A stretch of 64,000 bases of DNA, taken from the NCBI RefSeq assembly GCF_027497495.1, contig NZ_CP114205.1, positions 5,332,001 to 5,396,000 of the forward strand, in the 5' to 3' direction. The stretch is from Streptomyces tubercidicus. GTDB lineage: Bacteria > Actinomycetota > Actinomycetes > Streptomycetales > Streptomycetaceae. The notes beneath the pieces are model-generated. The model saw only the letters and a list, made by a program, of their open reading frames with translations, did no database searches and had not been told where the DNA came from. The stretch's first letter is position 1. Each line of letters opens with the position of its first letter. Below are positions 23,931 through 32,318 of this stretch, piece after piece. Made by a program: the position numbers and the translations under genes.

Positions 23931-25445
23931 TCAGGCCACCAGCGGCCGGTCCGTCGGGGCGATCGGGGCCGGCAGCGCGGTGGAGCCGGTGAGATAGCGG
24001 TCCGTGGCGGCCGCGGCGGCCCGGCCCTCCGCGATGGCCCACACCACCAGCGACTGCCCCCGCCCCGCGTCGCCCGCGACGAAGATCCCGTCCGGCCCGG
24101 CTGCTTCGCCCCGCGCGGCCGCGTAGCCGGCGTCGTGTACGGCAGCGAAGCCGGCGTCCCGGGCGAAGTTCCCCCGGGCGTCCAGTGTGAGCCCCAGCTG
24201 CGTCATCAGACCGGTGCCCCGTTCCGGCCCGGAGAAGCCGAGGGCGATCAGCACCAGCTCCGCAGGGAGTACCCGCTCGGTGTCCGGCCGCGGTGTCCTG
24301 GCCGCCGGTTCCACCTCCGTCAGACACAGCGCGCGGACCCGCCCGGCCGTGTCCCCCTCGAACCGCAGGGTGGCGGAGGAGAAGAACCGCGGATCCGTGC
24401 CCGCCCGGCCGCGGGCCTCCTCATGGGCATGGGAGATCCGGTAGACCTTCGGGTAGACGGGCCAGGGCTGGGTCTCCGGCCGGGCGTCGCCCGGCTCCGG
24501 ATTGATGTCCAGCTGCACCACGGACGCCGCGCCCTGGCGCAGCACGGTGCCCAGACAGTCCGAACCGGTGTCCCCGCCCCCGACGATCACCACCCGCTTG
24601 CCCTCGGCGGTGACCGGGGACGCAGCGCAGTCGCCCTCCGTGACCCGGTTGGCCAGGGTCAGATACTCCATGGCCTGGTGGATACCGCACAGCTCCCGCC
24701 CCGGAACGGGCAGCTCCCGCCGCTCCATCGCCCCGACCGCCACCACCAGCGCATCGTGCCGCCGCCTGAGTTCGGTGGCGTCGACCGCGCCGCCGATGTC
24801 CATCTCCGTACGGAACTTGGTGCCCTCGGCCCGCATCTGCGCGATACGGCGGTCCAGGTACCGCTTCTCCAGCTTGAACGCGGGGATGCCGTAGCGCAGC
24901 AGCCCGCCGAGGCGGTCGGCGCGCTCGTAGACGGCGACGGTGTGCCCGATACGGGTCAGCTGCTGCGCCGCCGCCAGCCCCGCGGGCCCGGAGCCGATGA
25001 CCCCCACGCTCTTCCCGCTGAGCCGCTCCGGCGGATGCGGCACGGCGTACCCCTGCTCCCAGCTCCGGTCGGCGATGGCCTGCTCGACGTTCTTGATCGT
25101 CACCGGATCGGCGTTGATGGCCAGCACACAGGCGTCCTCGCACGGCGCCGGGCACAGCCGCCCGGTGAACTCGGGAAAGTTGTTCGTCGCATGCAGCCGC
25201 TCGGACGCGGCCCGCCAGTTGCCACGCGTCGCGTACGCGTTCCACTCGGGGATCAGATTCCCCAGCGGGCACCCGCTGTGGCAGAACGGGATGCCGCAGT
25301 CCATACAGCGCCCCGCCTGCTCGGCGACCAGCGGCAGCAGCGCCTGCCCCGCGTAGACCTCGTTCCAGTCGCTCAGCCGCTCCTCGACGGGGCGCGCCGG
25401 AACGGGCCGGCGGGGGGTCTTGAGGAAGCCGTGTGGGTCGGTCAT
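23931..25445 (-). CDS. gltD: Glutamate synthase (NADPH) small subunit
   Basis: 504-aa GltD-type flavoprotein that passes electrons from NADPH to the large glutamate synthase subunit. The N-terminal Cys clusters CMDCGIPFCHSGCPLG (~41-56) and CPAPCEDAC (~96-104) bind iron-sulfur centres; the FAD Rossmann loop GSGPAGLAAA follows at ~150, the NADPH loop VGGGDTGSD at ~290, and GDAGRGQSLVVWAI near the C-terminus closes the FAD site. ATG at 25445 has GGAGG upstream. The usual gltB partner is not next to it: a TPR regulator and an amino-acid permease are. It is either an unlinked subunit or a paralogue serving another oxidoreductase. Confidence 0.93.
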   Translation of the reverse strand: MTDPHGFLKTPRRPVPARPVEERLSDWNEVYAGQALLPLVAEQAGRCMDCGIPFCHSGCPLGNLIPEWNAYATRGNWRAASERLHATNNFPEFTGRLCPAPCEDACVLAINADPVTIKNVEQAIADRSWEQGYAVPHPPERLSGKSVGVIGSGPAGLAAAQQLTRIGHTVAVYERADRLGGLLRYGIPAFKLEKRYLDRRIAQMRAEGTKFRTEMDIGGAVDATELRRRHDALVVAVGAMERRELPVPGRELCGIHQAMEYLTLANRVTEGDCAASPVTAEGKRVVIVGGGDTGSDCLGTVLRQGAASVVQLDINPEPGDARPETQPWPVYPKVYRISHAHEEARGRAGTDPRFFSSATLRFEGDTAGRVRALCLTEVEPAARTPRPDTERVLPAELVLIALGFSGPERGTGLMTQLGLTLDARGNFARDAGFAAVHDAGYAAARGEAAGPDGIFVAGDAGRGQSLVVWAIAEGRAAAAATDRYLTGSTALPAPIAPTDRPLVA

Positions 25446-25978
25446 GCACCGCCTCCATCGCTCACGCACGGTGCAATAAGGCGTTCTGCCAGCCTACGCC
25501 TGGTTTGTTCGGCTTTCCTGGGCCGGTGAGGATGATCATGGGGGCACTATTTCGCCACCGGGGAGACGCCTCGCGTCCCCGTCGACGGTTTCCGGTCCTG
25601 CCCGAACGTCGCGATCGCCGCCCCGCTTCACGGCGATAACGGGCAAAGCTCGTGTACCGACGGCTACGGCAGGTCAGCGCTGCGTGGACTCCCTCTCGCC
25701 GGGTGCCCGGCCCGCATATCGATTAGGTCACAGCGGCCGGTAATTTGCCCTGCTCAGGGGATATTGGCGCATTCGCTCCGTGACCTGCATCACGCTGGCT
25801 GAAATTCGCCCGTGGTACATCTTCACGACCGCCTTACGGACGTCACCCATGTCCGCGTAGGGGGCGCTTGAGCCGGCCGACCGCCGGCATGCAACTCCAT
25901 CAGCATCCGGGGGGATCGAGACCCGATCCGACGCCATGTGAGGCGCGGGTCGGCATGGAGCGGAAAGGCGCACCACAC
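25446..25978. other. Divergent intergenic region of gltD and the permease
   Basis: About 530 bp without a convincing gene. It contains the Crp-like palindrome at 25779-25794 and an AT-richer block around 25725-25830. I looked for a riboswitch-like leader before the permease and saw none. Confidence 0.45.
25779..25794. promoter_or_regulatory. Crp-like palindrome CGTGA-N6-TCACG
   Basis: CGTGACCTGCATCACG matches the GTGA-N6-TCAC core of Crp/FNR-family sites. It lies ~185 bp upstream of the permease start in a gltD/permease divergent region. Match by eye only. Confidence 0.35.
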
Positions 25979-27451
25979 ATGACCTCAAAGCAGGTCGGCA
26001 CGCACCTCGGCGACGACGGCGGAGCCTCGGGCACCACACCGGAAGAGGGTTACGAGCGAGGTCTCGGCAGCCGTCAGGTGCAGATGATCGCCATCGGCGG
26101 CGCCATCGGCGTCGGTCTCTTCCTGGGCGCGGGCGCGAATATCGCGAAGGCCGGGCCCAGCCTCATTCTCATGTACGCCCTCGCCGGCGTGATCGTCTTC
26201 TTCATCATGCGGGCGCTCGGTGAGCTGCTCTTGTACCGCCCCGTGTCGGGTTCCTTCTCGGAGTACGCCCGCGAGTTCCTCGGCCCGTTCTTCGGGTTCG
26301 TGACGGGCTGGACGTACTGGCTCATGTGGGTGGTCACCGGCATGGCCGAGCTGACGGCCGCCGCGATCTATGTCCATTACTGGTTCCCGCAGATCCCGCA
26401 ATGGATAACCGCGCTGGTCTTCCTGGTCGTGCTGTTCGTGGCCAACCTGATCTCGGTGAAGATCTTCGGTGAGATCGAGTTCTGGTTCTCGATGGTCAAG
26501 GTCACCGCGCTCGTCGGCATGATCGTGATCGGTCTCGGCGTCGTCACCCTCGGCTTCAGCCAGGCCGGAGACACCGCCGCGGTCTCCAACATCTGGTCGC
26601 ACGGCGGGATCTTCCCCAACGGCATCGGCTCCAGCCTGATGACCCTCCAGGGCGTGATGTTCGCCTACCTCGCCGTCGAGCTGGTCGGTGTCACCGCGGG
26701 CGAGTCCGAGAACCCGGAGAAGACCCTGCCCAAGGCCATCAACACGCTGCCCTGGCGCATCATCGTCTTCTACGTCGGTGCGCTGAGCGTGATCCTCATG
26801 GTCGTCAAGTGGACGGAGTTCCAGCCGGGCGTCAGCCCGTTCGTGGCCGCCTTCGCGAAGATCGGCATCCCGGCCGGTGCGGCGATCATCAACTTCGTCG
26901 TGCTGACCGCCGCGCTGTCGTCCTGCAACTCCGGGATGTACTCCACCGGGCGCATGCTCCGCGACCTCGCGGCCAACTCCGAGGCCCCGAAGGCGCTCGG
27001 CAAGCTGAGCTCCAGCAAGACCCCGGCCCTGGCCATCACCCTCTCCGCCGCTCTCATGGGCATCGGCGTGATCCTCAACTACGTCGTCCCGGAGAAGGCG
27101 TTCGGCTATGTCACCTCGGTGGCGACCGCGGCCGGCATCTGGACCTGGCTGATGATCCTGATCAGCCATATCCTCTACCGCCGCGGGGTGGTGGCCGGCC
27201 GGCTGCCCGCCTCGTCCTTCCCGGCGCCCGGCGGCACGGTGTGCAGCTGGATCGCGGTGGCCTTCCTGCTGCTGGTGACCGGGCTGATCGCGATCGACCC
27301 GGACAGCCGGGTGTCGCTGTACGTGGGTGCCGGCTGGGCCGTCTGCCTGGCGATTGGCTGGGCCGTCCTCAAGTCGCGCAACCCGCACATCGCGGCGCGG
27401 ACGAATCCGCAGGACCGGCAGCTGGAGAGCGCGGGGGAGCGGCGCGGCTGA
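25979..27451 (+). CDS. Amino-acid permease (APC superfamily, AAT family)
   Basis: 490-aa polytopic transporter with about 12 membrane segments. The N-terminal signature RQVQMIAIGGAIGVGLFLG and the GPSLILMYALAG segment are typical of the AAT group (GabP, AnsP, CycA and aromatic permeases). Proton-coupled uptake of an amino acid such as Asn, Ser/Gly/Ala or GABA is expected; the substrate cannot be fixed. Start taken at the ATG at 25979 (GGAAAGG upstream at ~10 nt); an ATG at 25954 is an alternative. It is divergent from gltD, which fits a nitrogen-assimilation setting. Confidence 0.9.
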   Translation: MTSKQVGTHLGDDGGASGTTPEEGYERGLGSRQVQMIAIGGAIGVGLFLGAGANIAKAGPSLILMYALAGVIVFFIMRALGELLLYRPVSGSFSEYAREFLGPFFGFVTGWTYWLMWVVTGMAELTAAAIYVHYWFPQIPQWITALVFLVVLFVANLISVKIFGEIEFWFSMVKVTALVGMIVIGLGVVTLGFSQAGDTAAVSNIWSHGGIFPNGIGSSLMTLQGVMFAYLAVELVGVTAGESENPEKTLPKAINTLPWRIIVFYVGALSVILMVVKWTEFQPGVSPFVAAFAKIGIPAGAAIINFVVLTAALSSCNSGMYSTGRMLRDLAANSEAPKALGKLSSSKTPALAITLSAALMGIGVILNYVVPEKAFGYVTSVATAAGIWTWLMILISHILYRRGVVAGRLPASSFPAPGGTVCSWIAVAFLLLVTGLIAIDPDSRVSLYVGAGWAVCLAIGWAVLKSRNPHIAARTNPQDRQLESAGERRG

Positions 27452-27508
27452 TGGGGGCCGCGACGGGTGGCCCGTGATGGGCGGTCCGTGATGGCGGCAA
27501 GCCTCTGA

Positions 27509-27548
27509 CAGGGCGCTCAGGCACATTCATCTGTGCCTGGGCGCCCTG
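27509..27548. terminator. 17-bp hairpin terminator
   Basis: CAGGGCGCTCAGGCACA (27509-27525) pairs with TGTGCCTGGGCGCCCTG (27532-27548) with a single mismatch and a 6-nt loop. It lies between the convergent permease and MFS genes and could stop transcription in both directions. Confidence 0.72.
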
Positions 27549-27568
27549 TAGCTGTCTCTCGCCCGCGG

Positions 27569-27644
27569 CGTCACGCCCGGGGCCGCCGGGTCCGGTCAGG
27601 GCCGTCACGCCCGGGGCCGGGTCCGGTCAGGGCCTGTCACGCCC
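27569..27644. repeat. Imperfect ~33-bp tandem repeat
   Basis: Two copies plus a partial third of a unit beginning GTCACGCCCGGGGCC and ending GGGTCCGGTCAGGGCC; the second copy lacks 3 bp. It lies between the terminator and the MFS stop codon, so it is non-coding. Confidence 0.6.
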
Positions 27645-27662
27645 GCCGCCCCGGCCGCGCGG

Positions 27663-28892
27663 TCAGCTCCGGTAACGGGCGCGGCCCACGGCGGCGGCCA
27701 CCGTCAGCGGAACGGTGAGGGCCGCGGCCGTCAGGAACATGCCCCCGTAGGCGTGGCGTTCCGCGGGACCGGCGGCCAGGGCGCTGGCGACGGCGCTGCC
27801 GACGTAGAGGGCCAGGCCGAACATCGCGACACCAGTGGCACGGGCCGCCGGGGACAGAGCGGTGGCCCAGGACTGGATGGTGGAGTGCAGGAACGACCAG
27901 CCGCCACCGAGCAGCAGCGCACACCCCACCAGCGCGGGCACCGACCCGCCGGCCGCGGCGAGGCCGTACGCCACCGCCATCTGCACCCCGCCGGCCACGA
28001 TCAGCCGCACCGGCGTCCACCGCCCGACCAGCCGCTTGACGCACTGCGCCGCGGCCATCGCGCCCACGCCGTAGAGCGCGGACACCGCCCCGGCCAGCGT
28101 CGCCGAGGCGCCCCGGTGCTCCAGCGCGGGCGCGAGATACGTCAAGAAGCCCAGCAGCACGGCGCCTTCGAGCATCGCGACGGCCATCACGTACCACTGC
28201 CAGCGGGAACGCAGCACGACCCGTAACGGGGCGAGCAGCGCGCCGGGCGCCGCCCGCGGCGGTTCCGGCAACCGGCGCAGGGCGACGACCAGATAGGCGG
28301 CGATCAGACCGGGCAGGGCGAAGACCAGCCGCCAGCTGACGTAGTGCGCCAGTGCCCCGGCAACGACGGTGGCCACGGCGGTGCCCAGCGCGAACGCCGT
28401 CATCAGCGCACTGAGCGGGCGCTGGCGGACCGCGGCGGGCACGGTGTCCCCGACGTAGGTGAGGGACGCGGCAACGGAAGCGGCGAAGCACCCACCGGCC
28501 GCGGCGCGCGCCACGATCAGGACCGTCGCGCCGGGGGCGAGCGCCGAGCAGAGCGCGGCGACGGCGGCCCCGCCCAGCGAGATCCGCATGACGCGCACCC
28601 GCCCCAGCCGGTCGCTCGCCAGGCCCCAGACCGGCTGCATCAGACCGTAGGCGAGGAAGTAGCCGCTGGCGGCGAGCATCACCGTGCCCAGCGGGACGCC
28701 GAGTTGGCTGCCGATGAGCAGCAGCATCGGCGTGATGCAGAAGCGGTCGAAGTTGCTGACGAAACCGGCGGCGCGCAGCAGGCGAAGCGCGGCGGGGGAC
28801 AGCGCCTGAGCGGCCGGGCCGGTGGCGGTGCCCGGCGGCGGGGCGGCCGAGGCGGGTGGGGGAGTGATGCGGGGTGATTCGGCGGTGTCCAT
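27663..28892 (-). CDS. MFS drug/metabolite exporter
   Basis: 409-aa major facilitator with 12 predicted membrane segments. Motif A is visible as WGLASDRLGRVRVM after TM2, and the RAAAGGCFAASVAASLTYVGD region resembles the antiporter motif area around TM4-5, suggesting a proton-driven exporter. The ATG at 28892 has GAGGAG 4-5 nt upstream; longer upstream frame is encoded by a low-complexity repeat and rejected. It diverges from the MmyB-type regulator gene across ~215 bp, the usual arrangement of a pump and its regulator. Substrate unknown. Confidence 0.87.
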   Translation of the reverse strand: MDTAESPRITPPPASAAPPPGTATGPAAQALSPAALRLLRAAGFVSNFDRFCITPMLLLIGSQLGVPLGTVMLAASGYFLAYGLMQPVWGLASDRLGRVRVMRISLGGAAVAALCSALAPGATVLIVARAAAGGCFAASVAASLTYVGDTVPAAVRQRPLSALMTAFALGTAVATVVAGALAHYVSWRLVFALPGLIAAYLVVALRRLPEPPRAAPGALLAPLRVVLRSRWQWYVMAVAMLEGAVLLGFLTYLAPALEHRGASATLAGAVSALYGVGAMAAAQCVKRLVGRWTPVRLIVAGGVQMAVAYGLAAAGGSVPALVGCALLLGGGWSFLHSTIQSWATALSPAARATGVAMFGLALYVGSAVASALAAGPAERHAYGGMFLTAAALTVPLTVAAAVGRARYRS

Positions 28893-28902
28893 GGGTCTCC
28901 TC

Positions 28903-28965
28903 GTGGCACGACACGACACGGCAGGGCGTGGCACGGCACGGCAGGGCATGCACGGCACGGCATAC
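28903..28965. repeat. Low-complexity GGCACGGCA repeat in a divergent promoter
   Basis: Successive variants of GGCACGGCA/ACACGGCAGGGC occur between the MFS and regulator starts. It falls just upstream of the MFS ribosome binding site and may overlap regulator-binding sites. Confidence 0.45.
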
Positions 28966-29108
28966 GTGCAGGCGCTCTCGGACCGGCGGTTCCAGCCCAT
29001 CACCACCGCCAACTGGCGGGACCCCGCAGCCGATTACCCTTGCTCACACGCTGGGGCCCGGTCGGCGCCCCGGAAGCGGGGCCGTAGTACAGGGGAGGAG
29101 CGGGGGGA

Positions 29109-29930
29109 GTGCACGACGGTGGATCCGGGGGCCCGCGCCGCGAATTGGGCGCGTTTCTGCGCTCCCGCCGCGAACGGCTGGCGCCCGCCGAGGTGGGGCT
29201 GCCCGGCTCACCGCGGCGCCGGACCCCGGGGCTGCGCCGCGAGGAGGTCGCCGAGCTGGCCGGGATCAGCAGCTCCTGGTACGCGTGGCTGGAGCAGGGC
29301 CGGGTCCGTACGTCGGAGCAGGTGCTGCGCTCCGTGGCGCGGGCGCTGCGCCTGCCCGCGGACGAAACCGCACATGTGCTCTCGTTCGTGGAACATGCCG
29401 CCCCGGACGGGCCGTCGCCGGGCTGGGTGTCACGCAACCTGCTCTCACTGGTGGAGTCGCTGGCACCGAACCCGGCCGCGGTGCTCGACCCGCACTGGGA
29501 CCTGCTGGCCTGGAACACGGGCTACGCCGCACTGCTCACGGACCCGGCACGGCTGGCGCCCAAGCAGCGCAATCTGCTGTGGCTGGTCTTCCGCTGGCCC
29601 CCGGCCCGTGCGCTGCTGGCCAGTTGGGAGACGGACGCACGGAGCCTGCTGGGCCAGTTCCGGGCAAAGGCGGCCCGCCATCCCGAGGACACCCGCTACG
29701 CGGAGATCACCGAGCAGCTGCTGGCCGACCCGCACGCGGCCCACTGGTACGGCCGCCGGGAAACCTCGGCATACCACCCCGCCGTACGCCACTTCCGCCA
29801 CCCGGTGGCCGGCGACCTGCACCTGCGCTACGTCAAACTCGCCGCCGTCGACCAGCCCAGCCACCACCTGCTGGCCTACGTTCCCGACGACAGGGCGACG
29901 GAACAGGCGCTGAGGGCGCTCACGGGGTGA
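29109..29930 (+). CDS. MmyB-type helix-turn-helix regulator
   Basis: 273-aa regulator. The N-terminal ~80 residues form an XRE-like DNA-binding domain: LGAFLRSRRERL, the conserved RRTPGLRREEVAELAGIS and SSWYAWLEQGR, followed by RSVARALRLP. Residues ~105-265 match the MmyB ligand-binding domain, with NPAAVLDPHWDLLAWNTGYAAL as its hallmark; members may bind a small molecule or fatty acid. The GTG start at 29109 lies behind a GGAG/GGGGGA ribosome binding site. It is divergent from the MFS exporter and probably controls it. Confidence 0.88.
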   Translation: MHDGGSGGPRRELGAFLRSRRERLAPAEVGLPGSPRRRTPGLRREEVAELAGISSSWYAWLEQGRVRTSEQVLRSVARALRLPADETAHVLSFVEHAAPDGPSPGWVSRNLLSLVESLAPNPAAVLDPHWDLLAWNTGYAALLTDPARLAPKQRNLLWLVFRWPPARALLASWETDARSLLGQFRAKAARHPEDTRYAEITEQLLADPHAAHWYGRRETSAYHPAVRHFRHPVAGDLHLRYVKLAAVDQPSHHLLAYVPDDRATEQALRALTG

Positions 29931-30310
29931 GCGGCGTACCGCCCCGTACCGCCTCCTGCCGCCTCATGCGTGCCCAGAGGGCCATGACCGCCGGAGCCGA
30001 CGCCGCGTACGACGTCCTCGCCTGGAACCCCCTGCCCCGTAAGGCCGCGCACAGGTCTCCCCAGCTCTCCTCAGCGCTCTCCAGCTCTCACCAGCGGTCA
30101 CAGAGCGTCGCACCTCATGCTCACTGCGACCCTGGCGCCGTGGTGCCCCACGATCCGCCGCCTACGGTCCGCCGATGGCCCGCCGCCCACGGCCCGCCGA
30201 AGGCCCGCCTCCGGCCCGCCCACATGCGCCCCGCACCACCCCATCGCAATCTGGACGCATGACCTATTGACGCGCGACGCAAGGTGACGCGCGACGAAAG
30301 GCGGTGACCC
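29931..30310. other. Intergenic region before the SDR/cupin pair
   Basis: No gene is apparent. It ends in the pair of direct repeats listed separately, which overlap the translation-initiation area of the SDR gene. Confidence 0.45.
30268..30296 (+). promoter_or_regulatory. 12-bp direct repeat upstream of the SDR gene
   Basis: TGACGCGCGACG occurs at 30268-30279 and again at 30285-30296, a 17-bp period, just before the ribosome binding site. Two same-face-offset half sites like this suggest an operator. Confidence 0.45.
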
Positions 30311-31042
30311 ATGAAGTTCGCAGTCATCGGTGGTACCGGCCTGATCGGATCGCAGGTCGTGAAAAAGCTGAACGCGGCCGGGCACGAGGCCGTACCGCAC
30401 TCGCAGTCCACAGGCGTCGACGTGATCACCGGGCAGGGCCTGGCGGAGGCGGCGGCCGGCGCCGACGTCCTCGTCAATCTGACGAATTCCCCCACCTTCG
30501 ACGACGCCTCACCGGCGTTCTTCCAGACCTCGATGGACAACCTGCTGGCCGCCGCCCAGAAGGGCGGGGTGGGCCACGGCGTCATCCTCTCGGTCGTCGG
30601 CGCGGACCAGATGACCAGCCTCGACTACTACCGGGCCAAGGTCCTGCAGGAAGACATCCTCAAGGCCGGGCCGATCCCCTACTCGATCGTCCGCGCCACC
30701 CAGTTCATGGAGTTCATGAACGCGGTCCTGTCCTGGACCACCGAGGGCGACACCGTCCGCCTGCCCACCACCCCGATCCAGCCGATCGCCGCCCAAGACG
30801 TCTCCGACACCGTCGTCGAAGTCGCCGTCGGCAGCCCCGTGAACGGCATCTTCAACGTCGGCGGCCCCGACGTCTTCCCCCTCGACGAACTCGGCCGGAT
30901 CACCCTGACCGCCCGCCCCGACGGCCGCACGGTCGTCACCGACGACACCGCAGGCATGTTCGCCACCGTCGAAGGCGACACCCTCACCACCAAGGGCGAC
31001 GCCCGCATCGCCCCCACCCACTACACCGACTGGCTCTCCTGA
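30311..31042 (+). CDS. NAD(P)-binding SDR/NmrA-like oxidoreductase
   Basis: 243-aa protein with an N-terminal Rossmann loop GGTGLIGSQVV, a complex-type SDR architecture and the YYRAKVLQEDIL helix in place of the classical YxxxK active site, followed by SIVRATQFMEF. This fits the NmrA/atypical SDR group annotated as NAD(P)H-binding or nucleoside-diphosphate-sugar epimerase-like proteins. Catalysis is uncertain; some members are redox sensors. ATG at 30311 has AAAGGCGG upstream. It is followed after 29 bp by the cupin gene, so the two form an operon. Confidence 0.85.
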   Translation: MKFAVIGGTGLIGSQVVKKLNAAGHEAVPHSQSTGVDVITGQGLAEAAAGADVLVNLTNSPTFDDASPAFFQTSMDNLLAAAQKGGVGHGVILSVVGADQMTSLDYYRAKVLQEDILKAGPIPYSIVRATQFMEFMNAVLSWTTEGDTVRLPTTPIQPIAAQDVSDTVVEVAVGSPVNGIFNVGGPDVFPLDELGRITLTARPDGRTVVTDDTAGMFATVEGDTLTTKGDARIAPTHYTDWLS

Positions 31043-31071
31043 CCCAGCCGCCCACCACTGGAGGTCGCGCC

Positions 31072-31518
31072 ATGTCGAACGATGAGCCGACGGCAAGCAG
31101 CACTGCGGGCCCACCGCGCTCGGAAGCCTGGAAGACAGCGCTCACCGTGCTCCAGTCGGCAAAGCCCCCCTTCGTGCCGGAGGGAGTGGAGGCGATGACG
31201 GTCATCGTCGAGTTCCCGCCCGGCGACCCCGGCACCCCTCCCCACCGCCACTCGGGCCCCGCCTTCGGCTACGTCCTGGAGGGCGAAATGCTCTTCGAGT
31301 TGGAAGGCGAGCCCGAACGCGTCATCAAGGCCGGCGAGTCCTTCTGGGAACCCGGCGGCGACGTCGTCCACTACCAGGACGGCAACAACCGCACAGACAC
31401 CAGATCCCGCTTCCTGGTCACCATGCTCTGCGCCCCGAACCAACCCATGCTCACCCTCGTCGACCCCGAAGAACTCACCCAACGCCAACACCTCCGAGCC
31501 CCCCGCCCAGCCACGTGA
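31072..31518 (+). CDS. Single-domain cupin protein
   Basis: 148-aa cupin. Motif 1 reads PGTPPHRHSGPAFGYVLEGE with the metal-binding PHRH and the Glu, and motif 2 is GESFWEPGGDVVHYQDGN with the second His. Such proteins bind a divalent metal and act as isomerases, dioxygenases or sensors; specific activity is unknown. ATG at 31072 follows TGGAGG at 7 nt. It pairs with the upstream SDR gene, a frequent combination in small stress or catabolic operons. Confidence 0.85.
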   Translation: MSNDEPTASSTAGPPRSEAWKTALTVLQSAKPPFVPEGVEAMTVIVEFPPGDPGTPPHRHSGPAFGYVLEGEMLFELEGEPERVIKAGESFWEPGGDVVHYQDGNNRTDTRSRFLVTMLCAPNQPMLTLVDPEELTQRQHLRAPRPAT

Positions 31519-32141
31519 CCCACCCCTGATACCGCATCGCCCCCCACCACACCGACCACTGCCACACGGCCACCGCCCTCACGAATCCCATCCACCAGGA
31601 GGAGATGAAGAAGATGCTCTTCGGATTGACCGTGACAGCGGTGGAAGGCGGCGGCGAGGCTTCCAGCGACCGCAGGAGCAGAGGGCTCTGAGTCTCGTCC
31701 GTTGAGTCGCCGCCCGGGGGCGGCCGGATCAGGCAGCGTGGTGGGCAGTTGGCCAAACCGTGTCTGCCTTCGTGCGATCGCGAAGTGGGTGTGGCGCATG
31801 GGGTGTATGGGATTACTCGGCTGCTCCCGTTACCAATCTGGGACATATCAACTCGCGACTGAAGTCAGCAAGAATCAACAGGGCCGCCGAGAGTGCCTGT
31901 TGGCGATCAGGCGCGCCCTCTCGCGCCTGTTTGAGGCGCTGGCCTGCATGCAGACCGGAGGGAAGCCTTCCGTACGTGTGGATGTCGAGAAGTGTTGATG
32001 TGCCTCTCGCAACCAACTCCCCCTGGAATGGACATCGTTGTCGCGCCCATCGAACGAAAGTTCGTGGATATGTGAAGGCTCAAGTATCCCTAGGATGGCC
32101 GCCGCAAGTGTGAAAATCACCTTTCGTGGGGGGAATTCGGC
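31519..32141. other. Long intergenic stretch with one possible mini-ORF
   Basis: About 620 bp of lower-GC sequence. The only noteworthy frame is at 31605-31691, a 28-codon ORF beginning MKKMLFGLTVTAVEGG behind CCAGGAGG; it may be the head of a truncated gene. From ~31700 on the sequence is AT-richer and looks like promoter DNA for the polysaccharide genes. This change of composition marks the left side of the suspected island. Confidence 0.4.
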
Positions 32142-32318
32142 ATGCCTTCTGATTACGGGCAGCTCGCCAAGACGGGCTTATTCGGAACGGTCACCATCGG
32201 GACCATGACGTTCAGCACTGGTTGGTGGCTGCTGGGCGTGAGCGCCTTCGCCGTCCTGGCCGGCTTCGCGTTGATCCGGTTCGGGTTCCGGGCTCGCCGT
32301 GGAGTGGGCGAGCAGTGA
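32142..32318 (+). CDS. 58-residue single-span membrane peptide
   Basis: Short gene with ribosome binding site GGGGGGA 8 nt before its ATG. The product starts MPSDYGQLAKTGLFGTVTIG, has one hydrophobic span (about residues 28-49, WWLLGVSAFAVLAGFALIRF), then a positive tail RARRGVGEQ, predicting N-out/C-in orientation. Its TGA overlaps the GTG start of the glycosyltransferase (GTGA), so the two are translationally coupled. That coupling suggests it is a small subunit or assembly factor of the synthase. I recognise no family. Confidence 0.7.
   Translation: MPSDYGQLAKTGLFGTVTIGTMTFSTGWWLLGVSAFAVLAGFALIRFGFRARRGVGEQ

Noticed and set aside
25446..25978. Possible riboswitch before the amino-acid permease
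   Set aside because: No recognisable glycine, lysine or T-box core could be built; only a Crp-like palindrome stands out.
27569..27644. CRISPR-like array
   Set aside because: Repeats are adjacent without spacers, and no cas genes are present in the window.
31702..32120. Small frames on both strands in the 31.5-32.1 kb gap
   Set aside because: They lack ribosome binding sites and typical codon bias; the region looks like promoter DNA.
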